Origin: Weissella oryzae SG25
GTDB lineage: Bacteria; Bacillota; Bacilli; Lactobacillales; Lactobacillaceae
Length of the DNA: 64,000 bases
NCBI RefSeq assembly: GCF_000691805.2
Contig: NZ_DF820485.1
Location: forward strand, 1-64,000
Direction: 5' to 3'
Positions 42,664-51,120 of the stretch are shown in pieces. Within the stretch, counting starts at the first letter, position 1, and each line of letters starts with the position of its first letter. Under the pieces are notes generated by a model. That model ran no database searches. It was not told the DNA's origin and worked only from the letters and a program-made list of their open reading frames with translations. Both the position numbers and the translations under genes were made by a program.

Positions 42664-42719
42664 TATTATTTAATCTGTGCTACCGCAAAAATAGGCACAG
42701 ACTGGAGGCATATAGATAT
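42664..42719 (+). promoter_or_regulatory. promoter and 5' hairpin of the small toxin-like mRNA
   Basis: TGG-TATTAT (extended -10, TATTAT at 42664-42669) predicts a start near 42674. The transcript begins with a hairpin: TCTGTGCTA (42674-42682) with TAGGCACAGA (42692-42701), one bulged G, and loop CCGCAAAAA. The ribosome-binding site GGAGG (42704-42708) touches its 3' side. The loop bases CCGCAAAA (42683-42690) complement the terminator loops of small RNA copies 2 and 3. Confidence 0.6.
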
Positions 42720-42806
42720 ATGGCTCAATTCGTAATCGCAGTGTTAGCTGGTTTAGCAGTAAACCTAATAAGCTACATTGCTAAGTGTTGGATAGATAAG
42801 GACTAG
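42720..42806 (+). CDS. Fst-like hydrophobic toxin peptide (28 aa)
   Basis: This is a 28-residue peptide starting MAQFVIAVLAGLAVNLISYI and ending AKCWIDKD: one membrane helix and a charged tail with a Trp, the layout of Fst/Ldr-type I toxins. GGAGG lies 11 bases upstream. A longer in-frame ORF from 42585 would run through the third small RNA and is rejected. Sequence similarity to known Fst is only general, so the call rests on size, topology and the adjacent complementary RNAs. It probably acts at the membrane. Confidence 0.6.
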   Translation: MAQFVIAVLAGLAVNLISYIAKCWIDKD

Positions 42807-42822
42807 TCCTAATTTATTGAAC

Positions 42823-42854
42823 AGGCCCTATTGTTATTGCAGTAGGGCTTTTTT
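42823..42854 (+). terminator. terminator of the toxin-like gene
   Basis: GCCCTA pairs with TAGGGC within a longer imperfect stem (AGGCCCTATT with AGTAGGGCTT), followed by six T. Confidence 0.82.
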
Positions 42855-42864
42855 GTTGTGTTTT

Positions 42865-42888
42865 AAACTGGTCGAAATCGACCAGTTT
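42865..42888. promoter_or_regulatory. perfect palindrome, possible operator
   Basis: AAACTGGTCG-AAAT-CGACCAGTTT is a ten-base-pair perfect inverted repeat with no T-run on the plus strand. It could be a regulator binding site or a weak terminator. The rest of the 42.89-43.12 kb gap holds one more short hairpin (CCTGTC-GATT-GACAGG at about 43032-43047) and no gene. Confidence 0.4.
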
Positions 42889-43120
42889 AGAGAGACTTTT
42901 AACGTAGTCGTATAGTATAGATAAGTTTCAAATTACACATTGGATATTTTAAGATGTCACGATAGAACTTATTATTCTTGAGAGTTATCGGTAAGTAGTT
43001 TTTAAATAAAAAATGTCTGACTTTTTGGTTAGTGATTATGTATCCTGTCGATTGACAGGAATGAATTTATTGCGCTAGCTGGTCTATTTTATCCATGACA
43101 CAAGTATGTAGATTGAGATT

Positions 43121-43873
43121 TTAAGATTTTTGTAATGACACAGTTTGAATATTAAGGATTAACAGTTGTCCTTTTTCTAGTGTGATTTTCATAGATTTAT
43201 TGGTATCAGGCGATAAATCAGCATTAACTTGATTATCCGCGGTTCTTAGAGTGCCACCACCTGCAACTAGAGTTACGGTATACGTACCCGGTAAAACATC
43301 TTTACCAACTCTGTATTCTCCGGCAGTTAAATTACCATTTGAAATTGCAGGGCTAGCCTTAAGTGCTTCCAAATGGGCACTTGGAAAGCCCATGATTTTA
43401 ATTGAACTTCCTTTTGGTAAAATTGCCCGATATGATGTTACATTTGAGTCTACAGCACTGTTGTCCAGCTGTGGCGAAGTTAAAATAATGTCTATTAAGC
43501 CGTCACTAGAGATGATGTTTCCAGAGCCCGATGGACTTGATAATTCATAGATACCAGCCGCAATATTGCTACCGACATGGTAAGATTTATCATTTTTAAT
43601 ATCAGTAGTCATTGCCGAATTTGTATGTTTTAAAAGATTATTACCCACAACAGTTGATTTACGCTTAGTAAATTGGTCTGTATGATTCGATGAAATTGGC
43701 TGGTTAGGTGAAAGTGTTGCAATTAATAGTCCTAACATAATAAAGGTAAGGCCACCCCAGCCAAAATACCGATAAATACGTTTCATTGGTTGCTTGTTAT
43801 GTAGCTTTTGATAAAAGTGGGTCGTTAACATAATTAAACCAATTAGTACGCTGAAAATAAAAAAACTCCCCAT
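43121..43873 (-). CDS. membrane-anchored protein with duplicated beta domain
   Basis: This is a 250-residue protein with two N-terminal membrane helices (about 3-20 and 36-53), then a Ser/Asn/Lys-rich linker and two related beta modules: YHVGSNIAAGIYELSSPSGSGN and YRVGKDVLPGTYTVTLVAGGGT. Each module is followed by a stretch ending in IKIMGF or LLILNI. The C-terminal part should be outside the cell. It may be cargo of the integrase-bearing element. No function can be assigned. Confidence 0.72.
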   Translation of the reverse strand: MGSFFIFSVLIGLIMLTTHFYQKLHNKQPMKRIYRYFGWGGLTFIMLGLLIATLSPNQPISSNHTDQFTKRKSTVVGNNLLKHTNSAMTTDIKNDKSYHVGSNIAAGIYELSSPSGSGNIISSDGLIDIILTSPQLDNSAVDSNVTSYRAILPKGSSIKIMGFPSAHLEALKASPAISNGNLTAGEYRVGKDVLPGTYTVTLVAGGGTLRTADNQVNADLSPDTNKSMKITLEKGQLLILNIQTVSLQKS

Positions 43874-44331
43874 AGTAAAAAACTCCTAAGCTTTTAACGT
43901 CATTCCTTGCTGGACGTATTATCAATTTGATAATGATGTAATGAAATAAATAAATGGCTAGCTGTACGGTTGGTTGATGTAGTTATAAAAAAATTAAATC
44001 TTTTTTAGTACGAATTTTGTATTATTCAATGTTAATTGAACTACTATTGAATATCATTAAATATAATTTTACAATTAACAAAATGATAGTACAAGTCAAT
44101 AATGGCAAATAACCTTGAAATAGGATTCTGTAGTTAATCGTTTTAGCGGTTAAAAATAGATAGTAGATATTATTTAGTTGATGAAGCGAGTAAAACTAAA
44201 CAGCTAAGTAACGTTATAGAATTAATTAATGGTATTATATTTCATGTGCCGAATTACTGGCATACTTTAATGCGAAAACTACATTGTTAAAATATAATGA
44301 GAAGCAATACTGGTTTGAGGGGAGTCGGATA
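43874..44331. other. gene-free stretch
   Basis: About 460 AT-rich bases between divergent genes, holding the promoters of both and no credible small gene or repeat. No copy of the tRNA-Ser 3' end (attR) was found here by eye. Confidence 0.4.
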
Positions 44332-45804
44332 ATGGAAAAAATCTTTGCATGGGTTTTAGAACGAAAAGATTATGAAAAATTACAGTTAAACGACTACTTC
44401 TATAGTCGGCCTGAGATAATTGTGCCAATTAAGACGATTATGCGTGATTTAGCTTGGTCGCGATATCGAGTGCTAACAACCTATGAATTACTAGTTGCTG
44501 ATTTAGCTAAGTTACAATCTAAGCAGCAAAGGCCTTTTTATTATGATGATGAATTAAAAGCAATTATTGTAAATCACAATGTAATTTTAGAACGTTATAT
44601 TTTACAAAAAAAATATTTGGATAAGTCAATTGTTTGGCAGTATTTAGGTGAGCTATTAGCTGAACAGATAGTTTCTTTAGAAGATTTTGCGAAACGTTAT
44701 CTAACCTCAGTTCCCGTTGTACGAGCAGCAAAACAACTCGTTGACCAACATTTAGCAGATTTAGATTTGCATATTTCAAAAGATAATCGCTTAATTGGTT
44801 CAGAAAATACAATTCGTTCTTTTTATTTTGGGATTGTACGAATCATTAAAGGACCACTAATGTTAGCTACACCTGGACAGCAATTTGATAGTATTGTGGA
44901 CGAATTATTTGCGCGCCTTGAAAAGCGAATAAATAATCCATTGCGGCAAACCAATATTTTGAAGTTAAAATTAATTATTTCAATTTGGTTTCTCAGAATT
45001 CAAAAGGGAAATTTCTTACAAGACCGCGATGTGGATTATACATTTGCATCAGGCGTTGATAGTTTATATCAGACGGTTGCTGAGATAACTGGTGAATTGA
45101 TTGCCAATCAACATATACAACTACTTGAAGCTCGTTATTTAACGGCGGCACTTTACGCAAGTGGAGTAGTGAGTGATGGGAAAATTGATATATTTGATTC
45201 AGCAGCACAGAGTAAACTATTAGCCTTACGGTCGATACTACAAGAAAGTTATCATGATTTTTTTAAAGCAGATTTTACCTTAAAGCAATTGATGACGCTT
45301 GATGAAATGATTTTTGCAGCGCACCTTCGTTTTCTCTTCTTTCCTTATGCGCGGCTTATATCAGACAATGAGGAGGGCTCGATTATCAAAGCACTACCGA
45401 TTCAATCTGCCTTTGCTAGGTATGCGATAAATCAAATTACAGTTTTAAGTGAAGATAAGGCGGTTTCAAGTTATTTACCTTTATTGTTTAATGATTATTT
45501 AGTTACTTTTACTTATATCATTGATGAAAAGGTTCTCCCTGTCGTCAAAATTGTTTTAGATTTTACTGATAACCAAGCAATGGCTCGGCTACTACGCAAG
45601 CAAATTTTAAATATACAAGGGCTTAACATTGAGATTGAAGAATTCTTGAATGAGACAACTGATATTTATGTGTCAGATCAGATGTTGACTTGGGATAAAG
45701 CAATCCCTGCTTTTTTATGGGCATCCTTGCCGAGCGATTATGCTTTTTCAAGATTTTTAAACCAAGTAGTTACGATAACGAAAGACAAGTTTATCGCGGA
45801 ATAA
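44332..45804 (+). CDS. Mga-like transcriptional regulator
   Basis: This is a 490-residue protein. It shows a helix-turn-helix domain early (LNDYFYSRPEIIVPIKTIMRDL) and the Mga-type second helical domain LDKSIVWQYLGELLAEQIVSLEDFAKRYLTSVPVVRAAKQL, followed by DLHISKDNRLIGSENTIRSFYFGIVRII, which resembles PRD-containing virulence regulators. The ATG at 44332 is preceded by GAGGGGAG; an upstream frame extension is rejected. Targets are unknown. It is monocistronic. Confidence 0.8.
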   Translation: MEKIFAWVLERKDYEKLQLNDYFYSRPEIIVPIKTIMRDLAWSRYRVLTTYELLVADLAKLQSKQQRPFYYDDELKAIIVNHNVILERYILQKKYLDKSIVWQYLGELLAEQIVSLEDFAKRYLTSVPVVRAAKQLVDQHLADLDLHISKDNRLIGSENTIRSFYFGIVRIIKGPLMLATPGQQFDSIVDELFARLEKRINNPLRQTNILKLKLIISIWFLRIQKGNFLQDRDVDYTFASGVDSLYQTVAEITGELIANQHIQLLEARYLTAALYASGVVSDGKIDIFDSAAQSKLLALRSILQESYHDFFKADFTLKQLMTLDEMIFAAHLRFLFFPYARLISDNEEGSIIKALPIQSAFARYAINQITVLSEDKAVSSYLPLLFNDYLVTFTYIIDEKVLPVVKIVLDFTDNQAMARLLRKQILNIQGLNIEIEEFLNETTDIYVSDQMLTWDKAIPAFLWASLPSDYAFSRFLNQVVTITKDKFIAE

Positions 45805-45869
45805 AGCAATAAATTTGATTTTTTTTGAAAATAATAAAAAAAAACTCATGGACGACTTTTTATGAATTT

Positions 45870-46112
45870 AGTACATTTATAAGTGTAGATGATTAACATT
45901 TCAATCCGGATATGTAAATGTTATTAAGAAATAACTTTGTTGATAGGATTAACGAGTTTTGGGGAAATTTGTAATGAAATCTGTGAGTTGTGTTTTCACA
46001 ACTCAATTATGTGAACAAAGTTAGTGTTAGTTAAGTAAAGCCGTGGGGGCTTTGCTAAATTATTTACGTAGAAAGAGCCTATAGACGTGCAAATGTCTAT
46101 AGGCTCTTTCCT
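45870..46112 (+). ncRNA. candidate structured RNA with four hairpins
   Basis: This is a gene-free region with a TTATAA-type -10 box near 45876-45881 and four clean hairpins: TAACATTT-AAATGTTA (45894-45923), GAGTTGTG-TTTT-CACAACTC (45985-46004), AGTAAAGCC-GTGGG-GGCTTTGCT (46034-46056, one G-T pair) and a final 15-base-pair stem AAAGAGCCTATAGAC with its complement (46072-46109) followed by TTCCTT. The final stem may be a terminator with a weak T-run. Density of stems is far above the surroundings. It could be a 6S-like or leader RNA, but no match was recognised. Confidence 0.45.
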
Positions 46113-46212
46113 TATGTCTAAAAATAACGGACCTGGGTTATAATGATATACATAACATTTTAATGAGGTGGCTTACTTTTAAGAGGCGCTGATAGTGTGG
46201 GGGAATTCAAGT

Positions 46213-47409
46213 ATGTTTAATAACAAAAACATCGTTTTAATTGTAACGGGTGGGGTTGCAGCTTATAAGGCCGCTACATTTGCCCGCCTTTTAATTAAAG
46301 AAAAGGCAACTGTGCGGGTGGTCTTGACCAATGCAGCAAGTGAATTTATTACTGATAAAACATTTGCCGCTTTAACACAACAGCCAGTGCTAATGGATTT
46401 ATTTGATAACAACGTAGATTATATCGCTCATATCAGCTTGGCTGACTGGGCTGATTATATTTTTGTGGTGCCAATCACTGCAAATATGCTTGCTAAAATT
46501 GCACACGGAATTGCTGACGATGCGGCTTCAACAGTTATTCTTGCTCGTCATACCCCCTTGATAGTGGTGCCAGCGATGAATGTAAATATGTATGAGAATC
46601 CAGCGGTTCAAAGGAATTTGGCCCAATTGAAAGCGGACGGTGTTTTTATAATTGAGCCGGTCACTGGGCTATTAGCTGAGGGCTATGTTGGTAAAGGCCG
46701 GATGCCTGAGCCACTTGAGATATTAAAGCAAAGTGAATTGAAGTTACGGCAAAAAGATGGTCAATTAAAAGGCCGTAAGGTGATAGTTACGGCTGGCGGG
46801 ACGCTTGAGCCGATTGATCCAGTGCGTTATATTTCAAATCGCTCATCAGGGAAAATGGGCTTAGCATTTGCACAGGCTGCTAGTGAAGCTGGAGCTGAGG
46901 TGCTTTTAATTACAACTAGTGATTTACCAGTGCCCTTTGGTGTTGAGGTCAAACGAGTTGAGACCGCACAACAAATGCTGGACGCTATCTTGGCAAGGTA
47001 TGACTGGGCCGATTTAGTGGTTATGGCTGCGGCAGTGGCAGATTACCGGTTTTCACAACCGGCAGAACAAAAGATTAAAAAGCAAGCTGAGCACCAAGCA
47101 TTACATCTAGATTTGGTTGAAAATCCAGATATCTTAGCTCAGCTAGGTGCGGCTAAAACACATCAATATTTAATCGGCTTTGCAGCTGAAACTAACGATT
47201 TATTAGCACATGCCAGTGAAAAATTAAAAAAGAAGCACGTGGATATGCTATTGGCTAATGATGTTTCTAAAGAGAACATTGGATTTGGTTATGATACAAA
47301 TGAATTATTAATTTTAGAACCAGATAAAAGTCCAATTACCTTACCTTTAGCTTCTAAGCTTGAATTAGCACGCAAAATTTTGCTAGACGTTGCGAAAAAA
47401 ATAAAATAA
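46213..47409 (+). CDS. coaBC: CoaBC: phosphopantothenoylcysteine synthetase/decarboxylase
   Basis: This is a 398-residue bifunctional enzyme for steps two and three of coenzyme A synthesis from pantothenate. The N-terminal flavin-dependent decarboxylase domain has GGVAAYKAA, the HISLADWAD His and the PAMNVNMY motif. The synthetase domain begins GRKVIVTAGGTLEPIDPVRYISNRSSGKMG and carries KxKKKHVDMLLAND. The ATG at 46213 is preferred to an upstream GTG because GGGGGAA lies at the right distance. Confidence 0.93.
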   Translation: MFNNKNIVLIVTGGVAAYKAATFARLLIKEKATVRVVLTNAASEFITDKTFAALTQQPVLMDLFDNNVDYIAHISLADWADYIFVVPITANMLAKIAHGIADDAASTVILARHTPLIVVPAMNVNMYENPAVQRNLAQLKADGVFIIEPVTGLLAEGYVGKGRMPEPLEILKQSELKLRQKDGQLKGRKVIVTAGGTLEPIDPVRYISNRSSGKMGLAFAQAASEAGAEVLLITTSDLPVPFGVEVKRVETAQQMLDAILARYDWADLVVMAAAVADYRFSQPAEQKIKKQAEHQALHLDLVENPDILAQLGAAKTHQYLIGFAAETNDLLAHASEKLKKKHVDMLLANDVSKENIGFGYDTNELLILEPDKSPITLPLASKLELARKILLDVAKKIK

Positions 47410-47425
47410 TGAAGGAGTAAAGATA

Positions 47426-48595
47426 ATGACAGTTGGTATCGATAAAATTAGTTTTTTTTCACCAGACGAATATATTGATTTAGCGGAATTAGCGCAAAAA
47501 AGAGCCGTTGATCCAAATAAATTTATCATCGGCATTGGTCAGACGCAACAAGCTGTAATTCCGCCCACCCAGGATGCGGTGACCATGGCTGCTAATGCGG
47601 CGGATCAAATGCTAACAGCTCAGGACCGAGCTGAACTCAGTATGATTATTTTTGCAACGGAATCAGGCATTGATAATTCAAAGTCTGGAGCGATTTACTT
47701 ACAAAATTTATTAGGGGTTAATAAATATATCCGCACAATTGAAGTGAAACAAGCATGTTATGGCGGCACTTATGGCTTAATGCAGGCGCGTGATTATGTA
47801 AGCCTAAATCCTGGTGCAAAAGTCTTAGTTGTTGCTAGTGATATTGCCCGTTACGGCTTAGCAACGCCAGGGGAAGTAACCCAAGGCGGTGGTGCAGTAG
47901 CGATGTTGGTTACGGAACAACCTAGTATTTTAAGTTTAGAGCGTGACAGTCAATTTATGAGTCAAGATATGATGGACTTTTGGCGGCCTATTTATGCCAG
48001 TGAAGCGCGGGTTGATGGTCATTTTTCACAAGATTTGTATCGTGACTTCTTTAAGGAACTTTGGCAACGTTATAAAGAGGCAAGTGGGCTTAAGGTTAAT
48101 GATTTCAAGGCCTTTGTCTTCCACCTGCCCTATACTAAACAAGGGTTGAAAGCGTTACGAGATATTCTACCGGAGGCCAGTGAAGAACAAGCAGCTGTTC
48201 TCTTAGATGAATTTGAGGCCTCACGGGTCTTCAACAAACGGATTGGTAACTTATATACAGGTTCTTTATATTTAAGCTTGCTGTCATTACTTAAAAATAG
48301 TGATGATTTAGTGGCTGGTGACCGCCTTGGCCTATTTTCATATGGTTCAGGTGCTGAAGGTGAATTTTTCTCTGGAATTTTACAACCAAATTTCAAAGCT
48401 GGGTTAGTAAGCGACCAGGTTGAAACACTATTAGCAAAGCGACGGAAATTAACGATTGAGGCTTATGAGCAAAATTTCAAGACTGCCTTGGCAGGTTCAA
48501 CAGATCGTTATCTTGACCCTAGTCAAGACTCAGCAAAGTTTGTTTTGACTGGTTTAAAAAACGAGCAACGCCAGTATATAAAACAAGTTAATTAA
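47426..48595 (+). CDS. mvaS: hydroxymethylglutaryl-CoA synthase
   Basis: This 389-residue enzyme condenses acetyl-CoA with acetoacetyl-CoA in the mevalonate route to isoprenoids, the route used by lactic acid bacteria. The catalytic Cys is in EVKQACYGGTYGL, and the conserved GGGAVAMLV, His in FVFHLPYTKQG and SYGSGAEGEFF segments are present. GGAG precedes the ATG. It follows coaBC by 16 bases, so the two may be co-transcribed. Confidence 0.94.
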   Translation: MTVGIDKISFFSPDEYIDLAELAQKRAVDPNKFIIGIGQTQQAVIPPTQDAVTMAANAADQMLTAQDRAELSMIIFATESGIDNSKSGAIYLQNLLGVNKYIRTIEVKQACYGGTYGLMQARDYVSLNPGAKVLVVASDIARYGLATPGEVTQGGGAVAMLVTEQPSILSLERDSQFMSQDMMDFWRPIYASEARVDGHFSQDLYRDFFKELWQRYKEASGLKVNDFKAFVFHLPYTKQGLKALRDILPEASEEQAAVLLDEFEASRVFNKRIGNLYTGSLYLSLLSLLKNSDDLVAGDRLGLFSYGSGAEGEFFSGILQPNFKAGLVSDQVETLLAKRRKLTIEAYEQNFKTALAGSTDRYLDPSQDSAKFVLTGLKNEQRQYIKQVN

Positions 48596-48649
48596 CTATT
48601 ATGAGTTGGGATATGCTATTATTAGTACTGATTTTCTAAGGAGGAGCCT

Positions 48650-49537
48650 ATGCGAAAGATCGGTACAATTATTATTAGGTGGATCCAGCATTTCTGGCTC
48701 CCTTTATCGCTCACAGTTGCAATGCTTAGCGTTGCCTTGACTTTGATTTTAGTATTGCTAAATCGAGACCAAGTTACTGTGGCAATTCCTAATATTCCAA
48801 TTCATAAAACGGCAGGAGTTACTGGTATTTCAGAAGGAGTCTTGAATCAAGGTGAACATTTAACGATTCTTGATCGGCGCGATGGCTGGTATGAAGTTAG
48901 ACGTGATGATGAATCAAAGGGATGGGTGGCAAGCTGGCTGGTAAATCGTACAAAGCCACTGAATATAACACCGTTGTCAGAAACGACGATTGTGCTTGAC
49001 CCTGGCCATGGTGGGTCTGATTCAGGTGCTTTGTCGACTGGAGGCAAGGAAGAAAAAACTTACACCTTGCAGCTTGCTAAGCGGGTACAGAGTGCCTTAC
49101 TTGCAACGGGAGCTCGTGTCTTGATGACACGCTCAACAGATAAGACTGTATATTTAGACAATATTCCACTCGTTGGTGAACAAGCAAATGCTAATGCGGA
49201 AATTTCTTTCCATTTTGACTCTTCACCCGAAGAAAATACGGCATCTGGTTTTACTGCCTATTATTATCATAAAAATAATGGGTCAAACATATTAGCTAAA
49301 TACATCAATGATGCGATGGCGCCTAAGATGCCATTGGAGAATCGTGGTGTTGAATTTGCAAATTACTTGGTGTTGCGTGAAAACAAGATTCCGGCAATCT
49401 TATTGGAGAATGGCTACATTAATAGTGATCATGATTTTAGTTACATTGAAAAGCCTAGTTATCAAACAACAATTGCTAAACAGATAACGGTTGGTCTGAA
49501 TAATTATTTCTCAGATTTACAAAAAAATGCAAAGTAG
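48650..49537 (+). CDS. N-acetylmuramoyl-L-alanine amidase (amidase_3) with SH3 domain
   Basis: This is a 295-residue cell-wall hydrolase. An N-terminal membrane helix (FWLPLSLTVAMLSVALTLILVLL) acts as signal anchor. A bacterial SH3-like domain spans about 45-100 (GVLNQGEHLTILDRRDGWYEV). The amidase_3 domain follows: VLDPGHGGSDSGA, then the Glu in KEEKTY, ISFHFDSS and the catalytic-site ILLENGYINS. It probably acts in wall turnover or cell separation. GGAGG precedes the ATG. It lies upstream of hisS, a common order. Confidence 0.92.
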   Translation: MRKIGTIIIRWIQHFWLPLSLTVAMLSVALTLILVLLNRDQVTVAIPNIPIHKTAGVTGISEGVLNQGEHLTILDRRDGWYEVRRDDESKGWVASWLVNRTKPLNITPLSETTIVLDPGHGGSDSGALSTGGKEEKTYTLQLAKRVQSALLATGARVLMTRSTDKTVYLDNIPLVGEQANANAEISFHFDSSPEENTASGFTAYYYHKNNGSNILAKYINDAMAPKMPLENRGVEFANYLVLRENKIPAILLENGYINSDHDFSYIEKPSYQTTIAKQITVGLNNYFSDLQKNAK

Positions 49538-49538
49538 C

Positions 49539-49567
49539 TTGACCACCTAGAGATTGTAGACGATAAT
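49539..49567 (+). promoter_or_regulatory. promoter of the hisS-aspS operon
   Basis: TTGACC (49539-49544) and GATAAT (49562-49567) are separated by exactly 17 bases. Confidence 0.7.
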
Positions 49568-49572
49568 GAACA

Positions 49573-49783
49573 AAGATAATTGAACCGATGAGGGAGCTAA
49601 CTTGCGGCAATCTAGACAGCGAATGGGGATTGGTGGAAGCCCAGTAAGATTTTAAGCAAGGTGACACTCCTCAGGTCGCTTTAAAGCGCGTTTGCCTCGT
49701 TACGGCTCAAAGAACAAAAACAAGGTGGTACCGCGCAAAAGCGCCCTTGATGACTAAGGGGTCATTAGGGCGCTTTTTTTGCG
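49573..49783 (+). promoter_or_regulatory. T-box riboswitch of the hisS-aspS operon
   Basis: This leader contains the hallmark T-box sequence AAGGTGGTACCGCG at 49722-49735, and after it a terminator (AAAAGCGCCCTTGATGAC with a complement, 49737-49780) ending in seven T. Stem I is 49.6-49.69 kb. The candidate specifier region GTGACACTCC (49661-49670) contains both GAC (Asp) and CAC (His) codons in overlapping phases. Uncharged cognate tRNA should stabilise the antiterminator and switch on hisS and aspS. Confidence 0.92.
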
Positions 49784-49809
49784 GAAAAACCTTTTGAAAG
49801 GGAAAAATT

Positions 49810-51120
49810 ATGGCTAAACAAACATTTCAAAAGCCAAAGGGCACAGCAGATTTACTTCCAGGAGAATCAGCTAAATGGCATTTTGTTGAAGAAACTGCCC
49901 GTTTACTTTTTTCAGATTATCAATATGCAGAAGTTCGAACACCATTGTTCGAAAATTTTGAGGTTTTTTCACGCTCGGCTGGTGATACATCTGACGTTGT
50001 TACTAAGGAAATGTACGACTTTCATGACAAGGGAGATCGGCATGTGGCATTACGTCCAGAAGGGACTGCTGGAGTTGTCCGTTCCTTTGTTGAAAATAAA
50101 CTTTTTGGACCGGAGCATCAAAAGCCATATAAAGTCTTTTACATCGGCCCAATGTTTCGTTATGAGCGGCCACAAGCTGGTCGGATGCGTCAATTTCATC
50201 AAATTGGTGTAGAGGCCTTTGGCTCAGAGTCACCAGCCTTGGATGCAGAAGTAATTGCGATGGTTGTAGATTTCTTCCAAACTTTGGGCTTGACTAGCCT
50301 TAAGGTAACAGTAAATTCATTAGGAGATCAGACGTCACGTGATAATTATCGGATGGCTTTGATTGACTATTTGAAGCCACACTTTGCAGAGTTGTCAGCA
50401 GATTCACAAAAACGTTTAGAAAATAATCCACTGCGAGTATTAGATTCAAAGGATCCTCGTGACCAACAATTTGTGGCAGATGCTCCATCAATTTTGGATT
50501 ATTTGACACCAGACGCAAACAACCGTTGGCAAAAATTGCAAACATATTTGGATGCCTTGGGCGTTGAATATGAAGTCGATGCGAATGTTGTTCGTGGCCT
50601 TGATTATTACAATCACACAATTTTTGAGGTTATGACGCAAAATGAGGCACTTGGTCAAGGTTGGACAACGATTGCCGGTGGCGGACGTTATTCAGGTTTA
50701 GTTGAAGAATTTGGCGGCCCTGAAATGTCAGGTGTTGGCTTTGGTATTGGTTTAGAACGGTTAATGCTATTACTTGAAAATAGTAGCGTAACTCTACCTA
50801 ATCCAGTTGGATTAGATGTTTACGTCGCTAATCAAGGCGAGGGGACTGATGTAGCCGCTTTACAAATGGTACAAGCAGTGCGTAGTTTTGGTTATTCTGC
50901 TGAGCGCGATTATCAGGAGCGTAAGCTAAAAGGACAGTTTAAAGCAGCTGATCGTTTGAATGCAAAATATATCATCACAATTGGTGAGCGTGAATTAGCA
51001 GAGCAAAGTGCTAATTTAAAAAATATGGTGACTGGGCAAGAAATTACAGTTAAATTAGCAGAGCTATACACTAATTTACCTAATCTGCTTGAGACAGAAG
51101 ATAGTGGGGAAGAAGCATGA
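49810..51120 (+). CDS. hisS: histidyl-tRNA synthetase
   Basis: This is a 436-residue class II synthetase. Motif 1 is near residues 10-60 ([21 protein letters not shown] and [14 protein letters not shown]), motif 2 is [18 protein letters not shown], the His-specific segment is [14 protein letters not shown], and motif 3 is [15 protein letters not shown]. The C-terminal anticodon-binding domain begins near residue 330. It overlaps aspS by four bases and is controlled by the T-box. Confidence 0.96.
   Translation: MAKQTFQKPKGTADLLPGESAKWHFVEETARLLFSDYQYAEVRTPLFENFEVFSRSAGDTSDVVTKEMYDFHDKGDRHVALRPEGTAGVVRSFVENKLFGPEHQKPYKVFYIGPMFRYERPQAGRMRQFHQIGVEAFGSESPALDAEVIAMVVDFFQTLGLTSLKVTVNSLGDQTSRDNYRMALIDYLKPHFAELSADSQKRLENNPLRVLDSKDPRDQQFVADAPSILDYLTPDANNRWQKLQTYLDALGVEYEVDANVVRGLDYYNHTIFEVMTQNEALGQGWTTIAGGGRYSGLVEEFGGPEMSGVGFGIGLERLMLLLENSSVTLPNPVGLDVYVANQGEGTDVAALQMVQAVRSFGYSAERDYQERKLKGQFKAADRLNAKYIITIGERELAEQSANLKNMVTGQEITVKLAELYTNLPNLLETEDSGEEA

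Noticed and set aside
42585-42719. 73-residue ORF starting at 42585
   Set aside because: Its N-terminal half reads through the third small RNA and the peptide mRNA hairpin and has no ribosome-binding site. The ATG at 42720 follows GGAGG and gives a toxin-sized peptide.
45870-46112. 6S RNA or tmRNA
   Set aside because: No long rod with a central bulge and no tRNA-like ends or tag frame could be recognised, so only a generic structured RNA is reported.
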